From the NCBI GenBank assembly GCA_003152015.1, contig PLZF01000043.1, forward strand, positions 28,722-92,721: 64,000 nt of DNA, in the 5' to 3' direction. Positions within the stretch are counted from its first letter, which is position 1. Each line of letters opens with the position of its first letter. Under the pieces are notes generated by a model, which saw only the letters and a program-made list of their open reading frames with translations, was not told the origin of the DNA and ran no database searches. Source of the DNA: Acidimicrobiaceae bacterium (GTDB lineage Bacteria; Actinomycetota; Acidimicrobiia; Acidimicrobiales; RAAP-2). Positions 1-9,032 of the stretch are shown one piece after another. The translations under genes and the position numbers were made by a program.

Positions 1-2
1 TG

Positions 3-908
3 GCGGTGCGTCTCGACGTCGAGCACGGATCCGCTCTTTCGGTGGCCTGCGCCAAACACCCCAAGGTCTTCTCTGAGCTGTTCTGTACCCTTGTCCACGC
101 CGGCGAGGTGGGCGGCAATCTCGATGATGTGTTGGGCAACTTGGCCACCACCATTGAAAAGCAGGCCAATCTCAATCGCACCATCCGCTCGGCGATGACC
201 TACCCGGCGGTGGTGTTGTCGGTGATGGTCGTCATCTTCACCGCCATGATCCTCTTCATCGTGCCGGTGTTTCAGAATCTCTTCAAGAGCCTGGGCGGGG
301 CACTTCCACTGCCGACCCAAGTCCTCATTAACGTGTCGAAGATCATCTCCAGCCCGTGGGTACTGCTGATCATCGCTGTCATCATCGGGGGCATCTACGG
401 CCTGAGGAAGTGGATCGCCACAGATAAGGGAAGAGTCAAGTGGGACCGGCTCATGTTGCGCCCTCCGATCTTCGGGCCGCTGTTTCACAAGGTGGCACTG
501 GCCCGGGTCACCTCGACCCTGGCCTCGCTGATGAGCTCAGGTGTGCCCATTCTCGAGTCGTTGGACATTTGTGCTGACACGGCCGGTAACCGCACGGTCG
601 GCGATGTACTTCGTCAGGCAAAGGACGGGGTCCGCGAAGGGCGCCCCCTGGCCGATCCACTTCGTGAACATGAGGACGTTATTCCCTCTCTGGTCGTCCA
701 GATGATCGAAGTAGGGGAGCAGACAGGTGCGCTCGACGACATGTTGAACAAGGTGGCCGAGTTCTACGACCAAGAGGTCGAGACAACTGTGAAGAACTTG
801 ACGGCTCTGCTCGAGCCGCTGCTCACAGTCTTTATGGGCATCGGCGTGGGCACCATGGTGATCTGTCTCTACCTGCCCATGTTCAGCTATATCAAGCTGG
901 TCCATTAG
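3..908 (+). CDS. pilC: Type II secretion/type IV pilus inner-membrane platform protein (PilC/GspF family), 5' end outside window
   Basis: The inner-membrane platform protein of a type IV pilus or type II secretion machine couples the cytoplasmic motor ATPases to pilin assembly. About 300 residues are visible and the frame runs off the left edge, so roughly the first 100 residues of a usual 400-residue PilC are missing. Two GspF domains can be seen. The first ends near the hydrophobic stretch YPAVVLSVMVVIFTAMILF and a second helix pair SPWVLLIIAVIIGG. The second repeats the family pattern around TLASLMSSGVPILESL and IEVGEQTGALDDML, ending in the C-terminal helix VFMGIGVGTMVICLYLPMF. A prepilin gene follows 220 bases downstream, which supports a pilus role over general secretion. 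Confidence 0.93.
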   Translation, partial: AVRLDVEHGSALSVACAKHPKVFSELFCTLVHAGEVGGNLDDVLGNLATTIEKQANLNRTIRSAMTYPAVVLSVMVVIFTAMILFIVPVFQNLFKSLGGALPLPTQVLINVSKIISSPWVLLIIAVIIGGIYGLRKWIATDKGRVKWDRLMLRPPIFGPLFHKVALARVTSTLASLMSSGVPILESLDICADTAGNRTVGDVLRQAKDGVREGRPLADPLREHEDVIPSLVVQMIEVGEQTGALDDMLNKVAEFYDQEVETTVKNLTALLEPLLTVFMGIGVGTMVICLYLPMFSYIKLVH

Positions 909-1128
909 CCGAGGAGCTGTTGGTGGGGTGGAGATCACTCTTTGTAGAGGTAGCTGTCGCGTTTCGTGCACGGATTTCTACTAAAATGCTGGTAAGAGGG
1001 TTAAACTTTTGCTAAAGTTCTAACGCTTGTCTGCCGAAGATATGGGTAGCTACAAATAAATTGCCCCCGTGGCCAACTCGGATGCGGGACCCAGGTCCAT
1101 TGACCGAAAACCAACACAGGAGGACATC
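909..1128 (+). promoter_or_regulatory. Leader and probable promoter region of the prepilin gene
   Basis: This 220-base gap is richer in A and T than its surroundings. It holds a TAAAAT hexamer at 982-987 that could be a -10 element and a small inverted repeat, AACTTT/AAAGTT, at 1004-1019. A strong AGGAGG lies at 1118-1123 just before the prepilin start. No clear -35 hexamer at the right distance was seen. I looked for a cyclic-di-GMP riboswitch, common before pilin genes, and did not find its conserved core. Confidence 0.3.
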
Positions 1129-1815
1129 ATGTTGTCAAGCCTCATACAGCGCTTGGGCGAGCGGCGTGCCGCTGAGTTCGAGGCAGAAGGATCGGCTGAA
1201 GCCGGTTTCACCCTCATCGAGCTGATGGTCGTACTGCTCATTTTGGCCATTTTGCTTGCCATCGCCATCCCTACGTTCCTCGGTGTGACGGGTTCGGCCA
1301 ACGATCGGGCTGCTCAGTCCAACCTGAACACGGCGCTCACCAATGCGAAGACCGTCTATGAGCAAAGCAATCAGGCGTACCCGACTACAGTGGCGACGCT
1401 TGCCGCAAGCATTATGAGCAATGAGCCATCGCTCCCGATGACCACCGCCCTCAACGTGACCGCCGGACAAGTCGGGGCAGTCACGGACACGGCCTTCAAC
1501 ACGAACGGGGCCATTCTCTTTTCCCTGGCGAAGAAGACCAATGAGTGTTGGTGGGTCGCTGACAACACCGCCACAATGGGTGCTACCCCGGGCCCGGCTG
1601 CCGCTGTACCGTGGAATTCTGCAGCTACAGCGCTCGCCCCCGCTGCCCAACTCGCTACTAAGACGGGGGTCCCGGAGACACAGGGAATCTTCTACGGTGT
1701 TTACAAGGAGGGTGCGGTAGAGGGGACTATCACAAATGGAGCTACCTGTGACACGACCACCCTTGGCACCGCCTCTTCGATCGTCAGCACCACTGCGTTC
1801 CCGTCGGGAGAGTAA
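1129..1815 (+). CDS. Type IV prepilin, probable major pilin
   Basis: This gene encodes a 228-residue type IV prepilin, the secreted subunit polymerised into a pilus. The start is ATG 1129, with AGGAGG five bases upstream. A short basic leader ends in EAG, and peptidase cleavage before FTLIELMVVLLILAILLAIA would leave an N-terminal phenylalanine and the conserved Glu at mature position 5. The region IPTFLGVTGSANDRAAQSN, with a long amphipathic helix, follows the pattern of actinobacterial pilins. The C-terminal part is rich in Ala, Thr and Gly with two or three cysteines, suitable for a disulfide-bounded D-region. It follows pilC, so the pair belongs to one pilus locus. A strong hairpin lies 70 bases after the stop. 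Confidence 0.92.
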   Translation: MLSSLIQRLGERRAAEFEAEGSAEAGFTLIELMVVLLILAILLAIAIPTFLGVTGSANDRAAQSNLNTALTNAKTVYEQSNQAYPTTVATLAASIMSNEPSLPMTTALNVTAGQVGAVTDTAFNTNGAILFSLAKKTNECWWVADNTATMGATPGPAAAVPWNSAATALAPAAQLATKTGVPETQGIFYGVYKEGAVEGTITNGATCDTTTLGTASSIVSTTAFPSGE

Positions 1816-1885
1816 CCTTCGGGTGACTCGGGTGACGTGGCTCGATTCACCACCGGAGTCATTTACGGACATGGTATAAACCAAT

Positions 1886-1917
1886 CGACAGTGCCCCTCT
1901 TCGGAGGGGCACTGTCG
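1886..1917 (+). terminator. Perfect 14-bp hairpin with TTCG loop after the prepilin gene
   Basis: The arms CGACAGTGCCCCTC and GAGGGGCACTGTCG are perfectly complementary and enclose a TTCG tetraloop, one of the most stable RNA hairpins. It follows the prepilin stop by 70 bases. No run of T follows, so this is a terminator or mRNA-stabilising hairpin of the kind common in actinobacteria rather than a classical intrinsic terminator. Confidence 0.6.
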
Positions 1918-1979
1918 CGGACGGGGTGAACAGCACCGGCACTCGGTTTGAATGTGCTCAGTTGAGAGATCGAGAGAGG

Positions 1980-3452
1980 ATGTGGCGTGTGTTGACGGGA
2001 TCTACCCTGACTGACGAAGATGCCGAGGCGCATCCGACAAGCCTCCTCGTCGATGTAACGAGCGAACGATTGAAAAGTGGAAACGGCCCAATTCTCTCTC
2101 GTGGGATTCCGCTGGCGTGGAGTGTCGTGTTGGTCGCTTTCGGGATCGCATTTCTCTTGGGTTGGGGGCCGCTTGTCCTCCATCACTCGCAATGGACGAC
2201 CGGCGGCGACCTGTGGGGGATATTCCGCGCTGCTCACTATGTGGGGTGGGGCTTCTTTGGCGGTGTCTACGATTCGTCGACCGGTGTCAACACGTTTCCG
2301 GGGATGTCGGTGCTGTTGGCACCGGTGGCCATGTTCAGTGGTGCGCTGGGCCTCACCGAATCAACGCTCGGGATTCTTGTTTTCCGCCCCACCGCGGCTC
2401 TGCTGCTCCAACCGGTGGAACTGCTGTGTGCCTGCACGGTGTTGTTCGCAGCCGACACCGTGGCGGTGCGCCTGGGGGTCCGCAGGGCTGTCCGTGTCTG
2501 GCTGATCGGGGTTCTCGCCGTTGTCGCCTGGCCGGCGGCAGCGATTTGGGGACATGCCGAGGACGTTCTGGCGGTAACGTTCGCGTTGATCGCCGTTCGG
2601 TTGCTCATCGATGGGAAGAGTCGCCGTAGCGGGTGGTTGTTGGGCATCGGTATCGCCTTCCAACCGCTGGTTGGTTTCATACTTCCCATCGCGGCTGGCA
2701 TGTCGCCAACGGGTCGGCGACTGAAATTCTTCTTCCAGGCCGCCCTCCCGTCAGTGGTGCTGATCGGTATTGACTTGGCCGGCAATTGGTCTGACACCTA
2801 TCGGGCGTTGGTCAAGCAGCCCACTCCACCGGCGCTCAACCATGCCACGCCATGGGTGTCCTGGGCTCCTTATGTCGTCCACCAAGTCATACCGAAAGTG
2901 GAGACTGGCATTCGACTGGGTCAACTGCACGGTCACTTTCACACGTTTACCAGCACGGTCAATTCCAGCTCGTTTGTCCTCGTGTCGGGTGGCCCAGTCC
3001 GTACCATCGGGTTGATATTCGCGGTGCTGATCGGGTTGTTCGTGTGGCGGAAGCGCCCCGACCCCATTGGGATCATGTGGCTGTGCGGTGTGGCGCTCGC
3101 CTTACGGTGCTACTTCGAGCCGGTGATGACGCCGTACTACCTGGCACCTCCGCTGATTGTGGCTCTGATCGCCGCCGCCCGCATGGGCCGCCTGCGATTC
3201 GGGATCGCCGCCGCCGTCGGTCTGGCCGACACCATCTTCGCTTACTACCGATTTTCTCCTTGGGCCTGGTGGCTTCCCGTCGTGGGCATGCTGACCATCG
3301 TTCTGGCCTGTGGATACCCGGGCCGAGAGCACGTAGTGGCCGGAGGAGCGATAGCGAATGATGACGGATCGATAGGGGACGGGGCCTGCACGCCGGCTGA
3401 CACGACTGTGCCGTCCTACCGCACCAAGAGGTGGGCAGAGACACAAGCGTGA
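1980..3452 (+). CDS. Multipass membrane protein, possible GT-C type glycosyltransferase
   Basis: A polytopic membrane protein of about 490 residues with around ten hydrophobic segments. The region GGVYDSSTGVNTFPGMSVLL early in the protein resembles the loop after the first helix of GT-C (DUF2029/GT87-like) glycosyltransferases, which use polyprenyl-phosphate sugars outside the membrane. I could not identify a firm catalytic acidic motif, so that assignment is inference. A role in glycosylating the neighbouring pilin would fit the location but is unproven. I chose ATG 1980 because the more upstream GTG at 1926 begins only eight bases after the 1886-1917 hairpin. The C-terminal 45 residues are hydrophilic. 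Confidence 0.6.
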   Translation: MWRVLTGSTLTDEDAEAHPTSLLVDVTSERLKSGNGPILSRGIPLAWSVVLVAFGIAFLLGWGPLVLHHSQWTTGGDLWGIFRAAHYVGWGFFGGVYDSSTGVNTFPGMSVLLAPVAMFSGALGLTESTLGILVFRPTAALLLQPVELLCACTVLFAADTVAVRLGVRRAVRVWLIGVLAVVAWPAAAIWGHAEDVLAVTFALIAVRLLIDGKSRRSGWLLGIGIAFQPLVGFILPIAAGMSPTGRRLKFFFQAALPSVVLIGIDLAGNWSDTYRALVKQPTPPALNHATPWVSWAPYVVHQVIPKVETGIRLGQLHGHFHTFTSTVNSSSFVLVSGGPVRTIGLIFAVLIGLFVWRKRPDPIGIMWLCGVALALRCYFEPVMTPYYLAPPLIVALIAAARMGRLRFGIAAAVGLADTIFAYYRFSPWAWWLPVVGMLTIVLACGYPGREHVVAGGAIANDDGSIGDGACTPADTTVPSYRTKRWAETQA

Positions 3453-3888
3453 CGATCGCCACTGGCGCCGCCCGGCGGTGGTGGTGAGTCTCGAGAATCC
3501 GAAGTCCTTGGCAGGGAATCTTGACATTCTCGGTGACGCCGCCGTCGTGGACGACATTGGCACTTCGGTCGCCGAGTTTGACGCCGGCGGTGGAACGTCA
3601 CTCACCCAGGCAGAAGCACTGGCCCTGATGACGGATCGGTGAAGTTCGGCGACTTTGAGATGTTCTGCGTCTTGGTCTGCGCGCCGTTCGCCATCTCGGT
3701 TGCCGGAGAAGGTTGCCACTGCCGTCGTCGAGTTCGTCTGTGGATCGCTGGCTGCCGACCTGCCTCGGGCGGGTGGCAACGATCACCGAGTCGAGATCGC
3801 GGCAGTCGAGCACAGATCAGGCTCAAGTAGGCAGCGATGACATTCCCGGGCCGGTGTCACGTCGCTCCGCAGTACCCGTCTCCAACCC
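3453..3888. other. Stretch with no supported gene
   Basis: About 430 bases lie between the membrane protein and the convergent carboxyltransferase. A short open frame at 3484-3642 (GTG start, 52 codons, acidic) has no recognisable similarity and no ribosome binding site. A piece around 3700-3840 has coding-like composition but no start. It may be decayed coding sequence. Confidence 0.4.
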
Positions 3889-5244
3889 CTACAGCGGCCC
3901 GATGGTGTGCTTTCGCCCGGGCAGGTGCTCTCGTGACGACTCCAGGGCGTCGAGGGCCCGGGCTACCACCGACCGGGTATCGGCAGGGTCGATGACCTCG
4001 TCGACGAACCCCCGCTCGGCCGCTTCCCACGGGGTGAGGAATCGCTCGGTGTACTCGGCTTGGAGCTCGGCTCGCTGCTCGGGTGCCGCCCGGCGGTGGA
4101 GGATCTGTACGGCACCCTGGGCTCCCATCACCGCGATCTCCGCACACGGCCAGGCGAAACACAGATCGTTACCCAACCCGCGGGAGTCCATCACGATGTA
4201 GGCCCCGCCGAAGGCTTTGCGGAGGATCACGCAGACCCGGGGCACGGTGGCTTCGGCGTAGGCAAAGGCGAGCTCGGCACCGTGGCGGATCATCCCTCTC
4301 CACTCGAGGTCCTTACCCGGCAGAAACCCCGGCGTGTCCACCAGTGTCACCAGGGACAGATTGAAGGCATCGCAGAACCTCACGAACTTCGCCCCCTTTT
4401 GGGAAGCGGCGATGTCGAGGGTTCCGGCCAGCGCTTGGGGTTGGTTGGCGATGAAGCCCACCGATCGACCACCGATTCTCCCGATGGCGGTGACCAACTG
4501 GGGCGACCACCGTGACCACAGTTCGGTCACATCGTGATCGTCAGCCAGGGCGGCGGCCACGTTCCGGACGTCATATGAGCTCGTTGTCCGCGAGGGGATC
4601 ACTTCGCGCAGGGCGGGAACCGCCCGGTCTGTCGGATCGTCGAGCGGGCCCAGTGGGGCCACCTCGTCGGCGTTGGCCGGGAGGAGGCTGAGCAAGTTGT
4701 GGACGTGGGCCATGGCGTCGTCCTCGGTGTCGGCCTCGATGGCGCACAGCCCACTGGAACGGGCATGCATGGCGGTGCCCCCCAACTGGCGGAGCCCCAA
4801 GCGCACCCCGGTGAACTCTTCGACCATGGCCGGCCCGGACACGAAGGCAAAGGCCTCCGATGTCATCACTACGATGTCGGCGATCCCCAACAGGAGTGCC
4901 GGGCCCGAAATAGCCGGCCCGGTCACCACCGCGATGATCGGCACCATTCCCGAACATGCGGCGATGGCCCGTGCGCCCTGTCCCCAGCCGTGGAGCGAGT
5001 CGATCCCTTCGGAGACGTCAGCCCCGCTGGATGCGAGAACCAGCACCAGCGGGATCCGAAGGCTCAGCGCCGTATCCGCTCCTTCTTTGATAGTGATGCC
5101 GTCCTCCAACGAGAGTGCTCCCCGGCGCAGAGCCGACACCGATCGGACAACGATGGCAGGACCATTGCCCAACTCTTCGATGCCGGCTTTGACAGTTCCT
5201 CTCACCAGGGCGCGGAGAGCGGGAGCGGGAGCGGCGGTGGGCAC
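3889..5244 (-). CDS. Biotin-dependent acyl-CoA carboxylase carboxyltransferase (beta) subunit
   Basis: Carboxyltransferase subunits move carboxyl groups from biotin to acetyl- or propionyl-CoA. The C-terminal half has the family hallmarks: VDTPGFLPGKDLEWRGMIRHGAEL, the acyl-CoA oxyanion region KAFGGAYIVMDS, and MGAQGAVQILHRR. The N-terminal half has the weaker companion fold with GPAISGPALLLGIADIVVM. At 451 residues it is 60-80 shorter than typical PccB/AccD5 proteins and lacks the usual N-terminal segment. The GTG start at 5244 has no frame available to extend it. No biotin carboxylase or biotin carrier gene is nearby, so it must work with partners encoded elsewhere. Which CoA substrate it uses cannot be told from the sequence. 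Confidence 0.85.
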   Translation of the reverse strand: MPTAAPAPALRALVRGTVKAGIEELGNGPAIVVRSVSALRRGALSLEDGITIKEGADTALSLRIPLVLVLASSGADVSEGIDSLHGWGQGARAIAACSGMVPIIAVVTGPAISGPALLLGIADIVVMTSEAFAFVSGPAMVEEFTGVRLGLRQLGGTAMHARSSGLCAIEADTEDDAMAHVHNLLSLLPANADEVAPLGPLDDPTDRAVPALREVIPSRTTSSYDVRNVAAALADDHDVTELWSRWSPQLVTAIGRIGGRSVGFIANQPQALAGTLDIAASQKGAKFVRFCDAFNLSLVTLVDTPGFLPGKDLEWRGMIRHGAELAFAYAEATVPRVCVILRKAFGGAYIVMDSRGLGNDLCFAWPCAEIAVMGAQGAVQILHRRAAPEQRAELQAEYTERFLTPWEAAERGFVDEVIDPADTRSVVARALDALESSREHLPGRKHTIGPL

Positions 5245-5295
5245 TAACCCATGCTACGGACATGGGATGGACTGTGCTGCGATTGGGGCAAGGCT

Positions 5296-5607
5296 TTATT
5301 GATCGGTGTCATCGGGCGGCGGAGAGGTGGGATCGCGGTCGTGCTTGGCGTTCCGCTCACTGCGGCGCGCCGCCCGCTCCAACTGCCGTTCCACGTCGGC
5401 CAGGTCGGCCAAAGGCCAGGTGAGCATCACCGCCGCAGCCGCCCCTGCACCCGCCAATGCCAGCATCTGCCTGGGTGTCCACGGCGTGGCCTCTTCGTTT
5501 CGGCGCCTCACATGCCGGTGGCCGCCGACGATGGCGAGGGCGGCCAACCACAACACTGCCCACGCTGCAAGGAGTGGTTCCCAGGCATAGGGGTGGCCGG
5601 GGTTCAT
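5296..5607 (-). CDS. Small two-helix membrane protein, possibly a truncated CtaG-like protein
   Basis: A 103-residue protein with two membrane segments, WEPLLAAWAVLWLAALAIVGG and MLALAGAGAAAAVMLTWPLAD, and a charged C-terminal tail rich in Arg, Asp and Pro. The spacing of the helices and the WPLADLAD end of helix two recall the start of cytochrome c oxidase assembly factor CtaG, but the other helices of that family are absent. It may instead be an independent small protein. The ATG at 5607 falls inside the tandem repeat at 5607-5680, so the repeat forms its leader. Confidence 0.45.
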   Translation of the reverse strand: MNPGHPYAWEPLLAAWAVLWLAALAIVGGHRHVRRRNEEATPWTPRQMLALAGAGAAAAVMLTWPLADLADVERQLERAARRSERNAKHDRDPTSPPPDDTDQ

Positions 5608-5680
5608 GGGCCCACTTCCACATAGGGGTGGCACCGGGCGTGGGCCCACTTCCACATAGGGGTGGCACCGGGCGTGGGCC
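5607..5680. repeat. 34-bp perfect tandem repeat between divergent genes
   Basis: Two identical copies, 5607-5640 and 5641-5674, are followed by the first six bases of a third (5675-5680). A diverged partial copy overlaps 5587-5612. The unit contains CCCACTTCCACATAGGGGTG. It occupies most of the gap between the small membrane protein and pafB and so lies in both of their leader regions. Confidence 0.85.
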
Positions 5681-5697
5681 GCCCTAGATTGGCGACG

Positions 5698-6663
5698 ATG
5701 GCACGTCTCGATCGGCTCGAACGAGTGACCGACCTGTTGTTGGTATTGCTCGATACCCCCCGCCCGCTGAGCCTCCGAGAGATTGCCGATCGGGTGCCGG
5801 GCTACCCCGAAGGCCACGCCGCCCGGCGTCAGGCTTTCGAACGCGACAAGCGCCTGTTGCGCGACGAAGGCGTGCCGGTGCTGGCCGAAGCGCTGGAGGG
5901 GCACGACCAGGTGGGCTACCGGGCCGACCCCGATGCTTACTTTCTGCCTGACCTGGGCCTCGACCAGGACGAGCAGGCTGCGCTCAACCTGGCCGTCGCC
6001 GGCGTCCATCTCGGCGAGCCTAGCGGCCGAACCGCCCTTTCCAAATTGGGCGCCACCGGGGAGCCCCCGCTTCTCGGTGCCCCTTCGATGCCGGTGGTCG
6101 ATCTGCCGTCGATGACCGAACTACCGGCCCTCCCCGTGCTGTTCGACGCGGTGCGCCAATCGGCCACCGTCAGTTTTCTGTATCGCGGCAATGCCCGACA
6201 CGTCGATGTGGGCGCCATCCGCTTCCGCCGGGGGTACTGGTACATGGTGGGATTCGACCGCGACCGGGGTGACGCCCGTACGTTCCGTGTGGACCGGGTG
6301 GAGTCACTGCCCGAGGTGGGACCACCCTCCTCGGGCCAACTACCCGACGGGTTCGACCCCGCGAATACCTTTTCGGTCGACCCATGGAAGTTCGGTAGTG
6401 GCGAGGAGACCGACGCCGACGTGCTGGTCGACGCGGCTGAAGCTGGACGGGTCATCGGTGAGTTGGGTGAAGGAGCAGTGGTCGAGCGACGGGACGACGG
6501 GACGGTGGTGGTGAGGTTGGCGGTTACCGACCAGCAAGCGCTGGTGACCTGGGTGCTCGATTGGTTGGATCACGCCGAGGTGCTGGGGCCACCCGAGGTG
6601 AGAATGGCGGTCGTCGATCGGCTGACCTCGATCATCGACACCGGTGGATCGGTCAGCTCATGA
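5698..6663 (+). CDS. pafB: WYL-domain transcriptional regulator PafB
   Basis: PafB is a WYL-domain transcription regulator that, with PafC, activates DNA-damage genes independently of LexA in actinobacteria; that function is family knowledge. The 321-residue protein starts with a winged-helix domain (ERVTDLLLVLLDTPRPLSLREIADRVPGY), then a WYL domain (residues about 145-215, with RHVDVGAIRFRRGYWYMVGFDRDRGDARTFRVDRVESL) and a C-terminal WCX domain. Its stop overlaps the pafC start in an ATGA. The usual position beside the proteasome ligase pafA is not seen here. Confidence 0.88.
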   Translation: MARLDRLERVTDLLLVLLDTPRPLSLREIADRVPGYPEGHAARRQAFERDKRLLRDEGVPVLAEALEGHDQVGYRADPDAYFLPDLGLDQDEQAALNLAVAGVHLGEPSGRTALSKLGATGEPPLLGAPSMPVVDLPSMTELPALPVLFDAVRQSATVSFLYRGNARHVDVGAIRFRRGYWYMVGFDRDRGDARTFRVDRVESLPEVGPPSSGQLPDGFDPANTFSVDPWKFGSGEETDADVLVDAAEAGRVIGELGEGAVVERRDDGTVVVRLAVTDQQALVTWVLDWLDHAEVLGPPEVRMAVVDRLTSIIDTGGSVSS

Positions 6664-7628
6664 GCATCCCCACAGACACTGCCGGTCGACTGCGACAACT
6701 GCTGGCCATCCTGGCCTGGCTGGCCCAGGTGGGTGAGGCGCCGGTCGATGAGTTGGCCACCCGATTCGACCTGACACCCGAGGCCCTCGTCACCGAACTC
6801 GAGTTGGCCGCGTGTTGTGGGCTCCCCCCGTATACGCCCGACCAATTGATGGAGATAGTCGTCACCGACACCACCGTGTCGACCCGTCTCGGCAGCGCCC
6901 TGTCCCGGCCCCGGCGGTTGAGCCCGGTCGAGGGGTTCGCCCTGGCGGCATCGGCCCGTGGGCTGTTGGCCGTCCCGGGCAGTGACGAGGACGGTGCCCT
7001 CTCCCGTGCACTCGGGAAGCTCGAGACGGCACTGGGGGCTGAGCGCCTGGTCATCGACCTCGACACTCCGCCGATGCTGGCCGTCGTCAGTGATGCCGCC
7101 GCGGCGGGAGTAAGTCTGGAGATCCATTACTACTCGGCGTCGAGCGACCGTCAGAGTGAACGGGAGATCACCCCTTTGCGGGTCTTCGCCTCCGAGGGGC
7201 ACTGGTACGTGGACGCCACTTGCGCCCAGGCCGGTGAAGTCCGCCGGTTCCGGATCGATCGGATCGATGCGGCCCGGGTCATCGAGGGGTCAAGTGGCGT
7301 CGGGGATCGCTCGGCGATGGACAGCGAGCCCACTGGGTTCGAAGCCTTCGTCCCCGGGCCGGATACCCGCCGGGTCCGACTCTCCCTCGATCCCGCCTTG
7401 GCCTGGATGGTGGAGTCGATCCCCACCGTGGCCCCGGTCGAACGGGCGGACGACCGCCTGGTGGTGGAGGTGGTGGTGGGAGGGGATGCCTGGCTCGAGC
7501 GGTTACTGCTGCGCTTGGGAACCGGGGCCGCCGTGGTCGATCCCTCCGAGGACGCCGGCCTGGCCGCCGAGGCCGCCGCTCGCATTCTGCTCAGATATGG
7601 TCTGGATATCAAAAATAAAGAAAAATAA
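6660..7628 (+). CDS. pafC: WYL-domain transcriptional regulator PafC
   Basis: This is the partner of PafB, 322 residues with the same order of winged helix, WYL (EIHYYSASSDRQSEREITPL and GHWYVDATCAQAGEVRRFRI) and WCX domain. ATG 6660 overlaps the pafB stop, implying translational coupling and a roughly equal supply of the two subunits. The final residues GLDIKNKEK are encoded by an abruptly AT-rich stretch (7605-7628) unlike the rest of the gene. In many actinobacteria tatA and tatC follow pafC; here a relaxase gene does, so this end may be the junction of inserted DNA. Confidence 0.88.
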   Translation: MSIPTDTAGRLRQLLAILAWLAQVGEAPVDELATRFDLTPEALVTELELAACCGLPPYTPDQLMEIVVTDTTVSTRLGSALSRPRRLSPVEGFALAASARGLLAVPGSDEDGALSRALGKLETALGAERLVIDLDTPPMLAVVSDAAAAGVSLEIHYYSASSDRQSEREITPLRVFASEGHWYVDATCAQAGEVRRFRIDRIDAARVIEGSSGVGDRSAMDSEPTGFEAFVPGPDTRRVRLSLDPALAWMVESIPTVAPVERADDRLVVEVVVGGDAWLERLLLRLGTGAAVVDPSEDAGLAAEAAARILLRYGLDIKNKEK

Positions 7629-7647
7629 CAAGATGGTATAGAAAGAC

Positions 7648-9012
7648 TTGAACCAGTACGGTTCGGGACGTGAGAATCCCGCCGTGCTGAAGCTCCATGT
7701 CGTCCATGTGGGCCACCACGGGTACTACGTGGAGGGCCGCCAGTTTGGACACGGCGACGACTTCGATGTGGCCATCGAGTCCCCGGGGGCATGGACAGGG
7801 CCTGCGGCCCCGTCGCTCGGTCTCGGTGGGGTGGTCGATCCCGAGACCTTTGGACGGGTGATGGAGGGTTTCGACCCGGATTCAGGACGCCGGCTCCGGC
7901 TGGGCCGGGGTGCTGCCAGCGTGGCCGGGTTCGATCTCACCTTCTGTGCCCCGAAGTCGGTGAGCCTGTTGGAGGCGCTGGCCCCCAGAGAGATCGCCAC
8001 CGAAGTGGGCGCCGGCCACGATGCCGCCGTGGCCGAGGCCAGCGCCTATCTCTCCCGCACCGCGGTGGGGGTCCGTCGGGGAAGCGGCCGGTCACTGCAG
8101 CTTCTGCCATCGACCGGCATGGTGGCCGGCGGCTTCCGCCACCTGACCAGTCGGGCCCTCGATCCCCATCTGCATACCCATGTGGTGGCGGCCAACCTGG
8201 CCCAAGGGGTCGATGGCACCTGGTCGGCGGCCGACGGCCGGCGGGTCTTCGCCCATGCTCGGGCGGCCGGGTCGATCTATCAGGCGAGGCTCCGTTTCGA
8301 ACTGTCGGACAGGCTGGGTGCTGCGTGGGAGGTCCGGCCTTCGGGGCTTGGCGATGTGGTGGGTGTCGACGGGGGACTGCGGCGGCTCTTCTCGCAGAGA
8401 TCAGCAGACATCGAAGAGTTTGTTGCGGTTCGCCACGGAGGTGCCTCTGGCCGTCACCCCGGCGCCTTCTATGCCACCCGACCGGACAAGGACCTCACCC
8501 GATCCCTCGAGTCACTGGTCTCGTCGTGGAAAGGCCGCGCCGCGGACTTCGGGTTCGACCTTGGCGATCTCTCCCAGGTGGTGGGCCGGGGTGCTCAGTT
8601 GGGGCGAGAGGTGGGCGGCGGTGTTGATCCACAACGCATGGTCGACCGGCTGGAGGGAGCCGGACGACCCGAGGGTTCGATGGCCCGCCGTGATCTGGTG
8701 GCGTTGGTGGCATCAACCTCACTGCGAGGAGCCACCGTGGCCGGCGTCGACTCCACGGTGGACCGCATCGTCACCTCAGTGGGGTCGAGAGCTGAAACAG
8801 ATAAGGGTCGTGAGCCGAGGTGGCGGAGGGGGGATGTGTTGTCGGTGGCTCGCGAGCGGGGGAGTGAACTGACGGTTCGATCCGAGCGGGAGGTCGCGCC
8901 CTCGGCTGCAGTCGATCGACGGGCCGGACGGGAAAGGGAGACGGCGCGCCACCTGGACCGCACCGGAGAGCGGCGTCGTGAGCGCGGCCGGGACCACGGA
9001 CTGGGGCTGTGA
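7648..9012 (+). CDS. MobF/TrwC-type conjugative relaxase, relaxase domain only
   Basis: A MobF relaxase nicks one strand at an origin of transfer and stays covalently bound through tyrosine. The 454-residue protein has the family features: an N-terminal tyrosine pair (residues 26-27, HHGYY), FDLTFCAPKSVSLL at 95-108, and the metal-binding three-His motif HLHTH at 174-178. The usual helicase part of TrwC/TraI is absent; after about residue 380 the sequence is only charged, Arg-rich tail. It could act as a minimal relaxase or be a truncated one. The start is uncertain: TTG 7648 or GTG 7684, neither with a good ribosome binding site. It faces the coupling-protein gene across 20 bases. Confidence 0.85.
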   Translation: MNQYGSGRENPAVLKLHVVHVGHHGYYVEGRQFGHGDDFDVAIESPGAWTGPAAPSLGLGGVVDPETFGRVMEGFDPDSGRRLRLGRGAASVAGFDLTFCAPKSVSLLEALAPREIATEVGAGHDAAVAEASAYLSRTAVGVRRGSGRSLQLLPSTGMVAGGFRHLTSRALDPHLHTHVVAANLAQGVDGTWSAADGRRVFAHARAAGSIYQARLRFELSDRLGAAWEVRPSGLGDVVGVDGGLRRLFSQRSADIEEFVAVRHGGASGRHPGAFYATRPDKDLTRSLESLVSSWKGRAADFGFDLGDLSQVVGRGAQLGREVGGGVDPQRMVDRLEGAGRPEGSMARRDLVALVASTSLRGATVAGVDSTVDRIVTSVGSRAETDKGREPRWRRGDVLSVARERGSELTVRSEREVAPSAAVDRRAGRERETARHLDRTGERRRERGRDHGLGL

Positions 9013-9032
9013 TGGTGATCTGTCTGTATCGG

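Noticed and set aside
909..1128. Cyclic-di-GMP riboswitch before the prepilin
   Set aside because: The conserved core sequence of that riboswitch was not found.
3484..3642. Small 52-codon gene
   Set aside because: There is no ribosome binding site and no similarity, and the frame extends upstream without a clear start.
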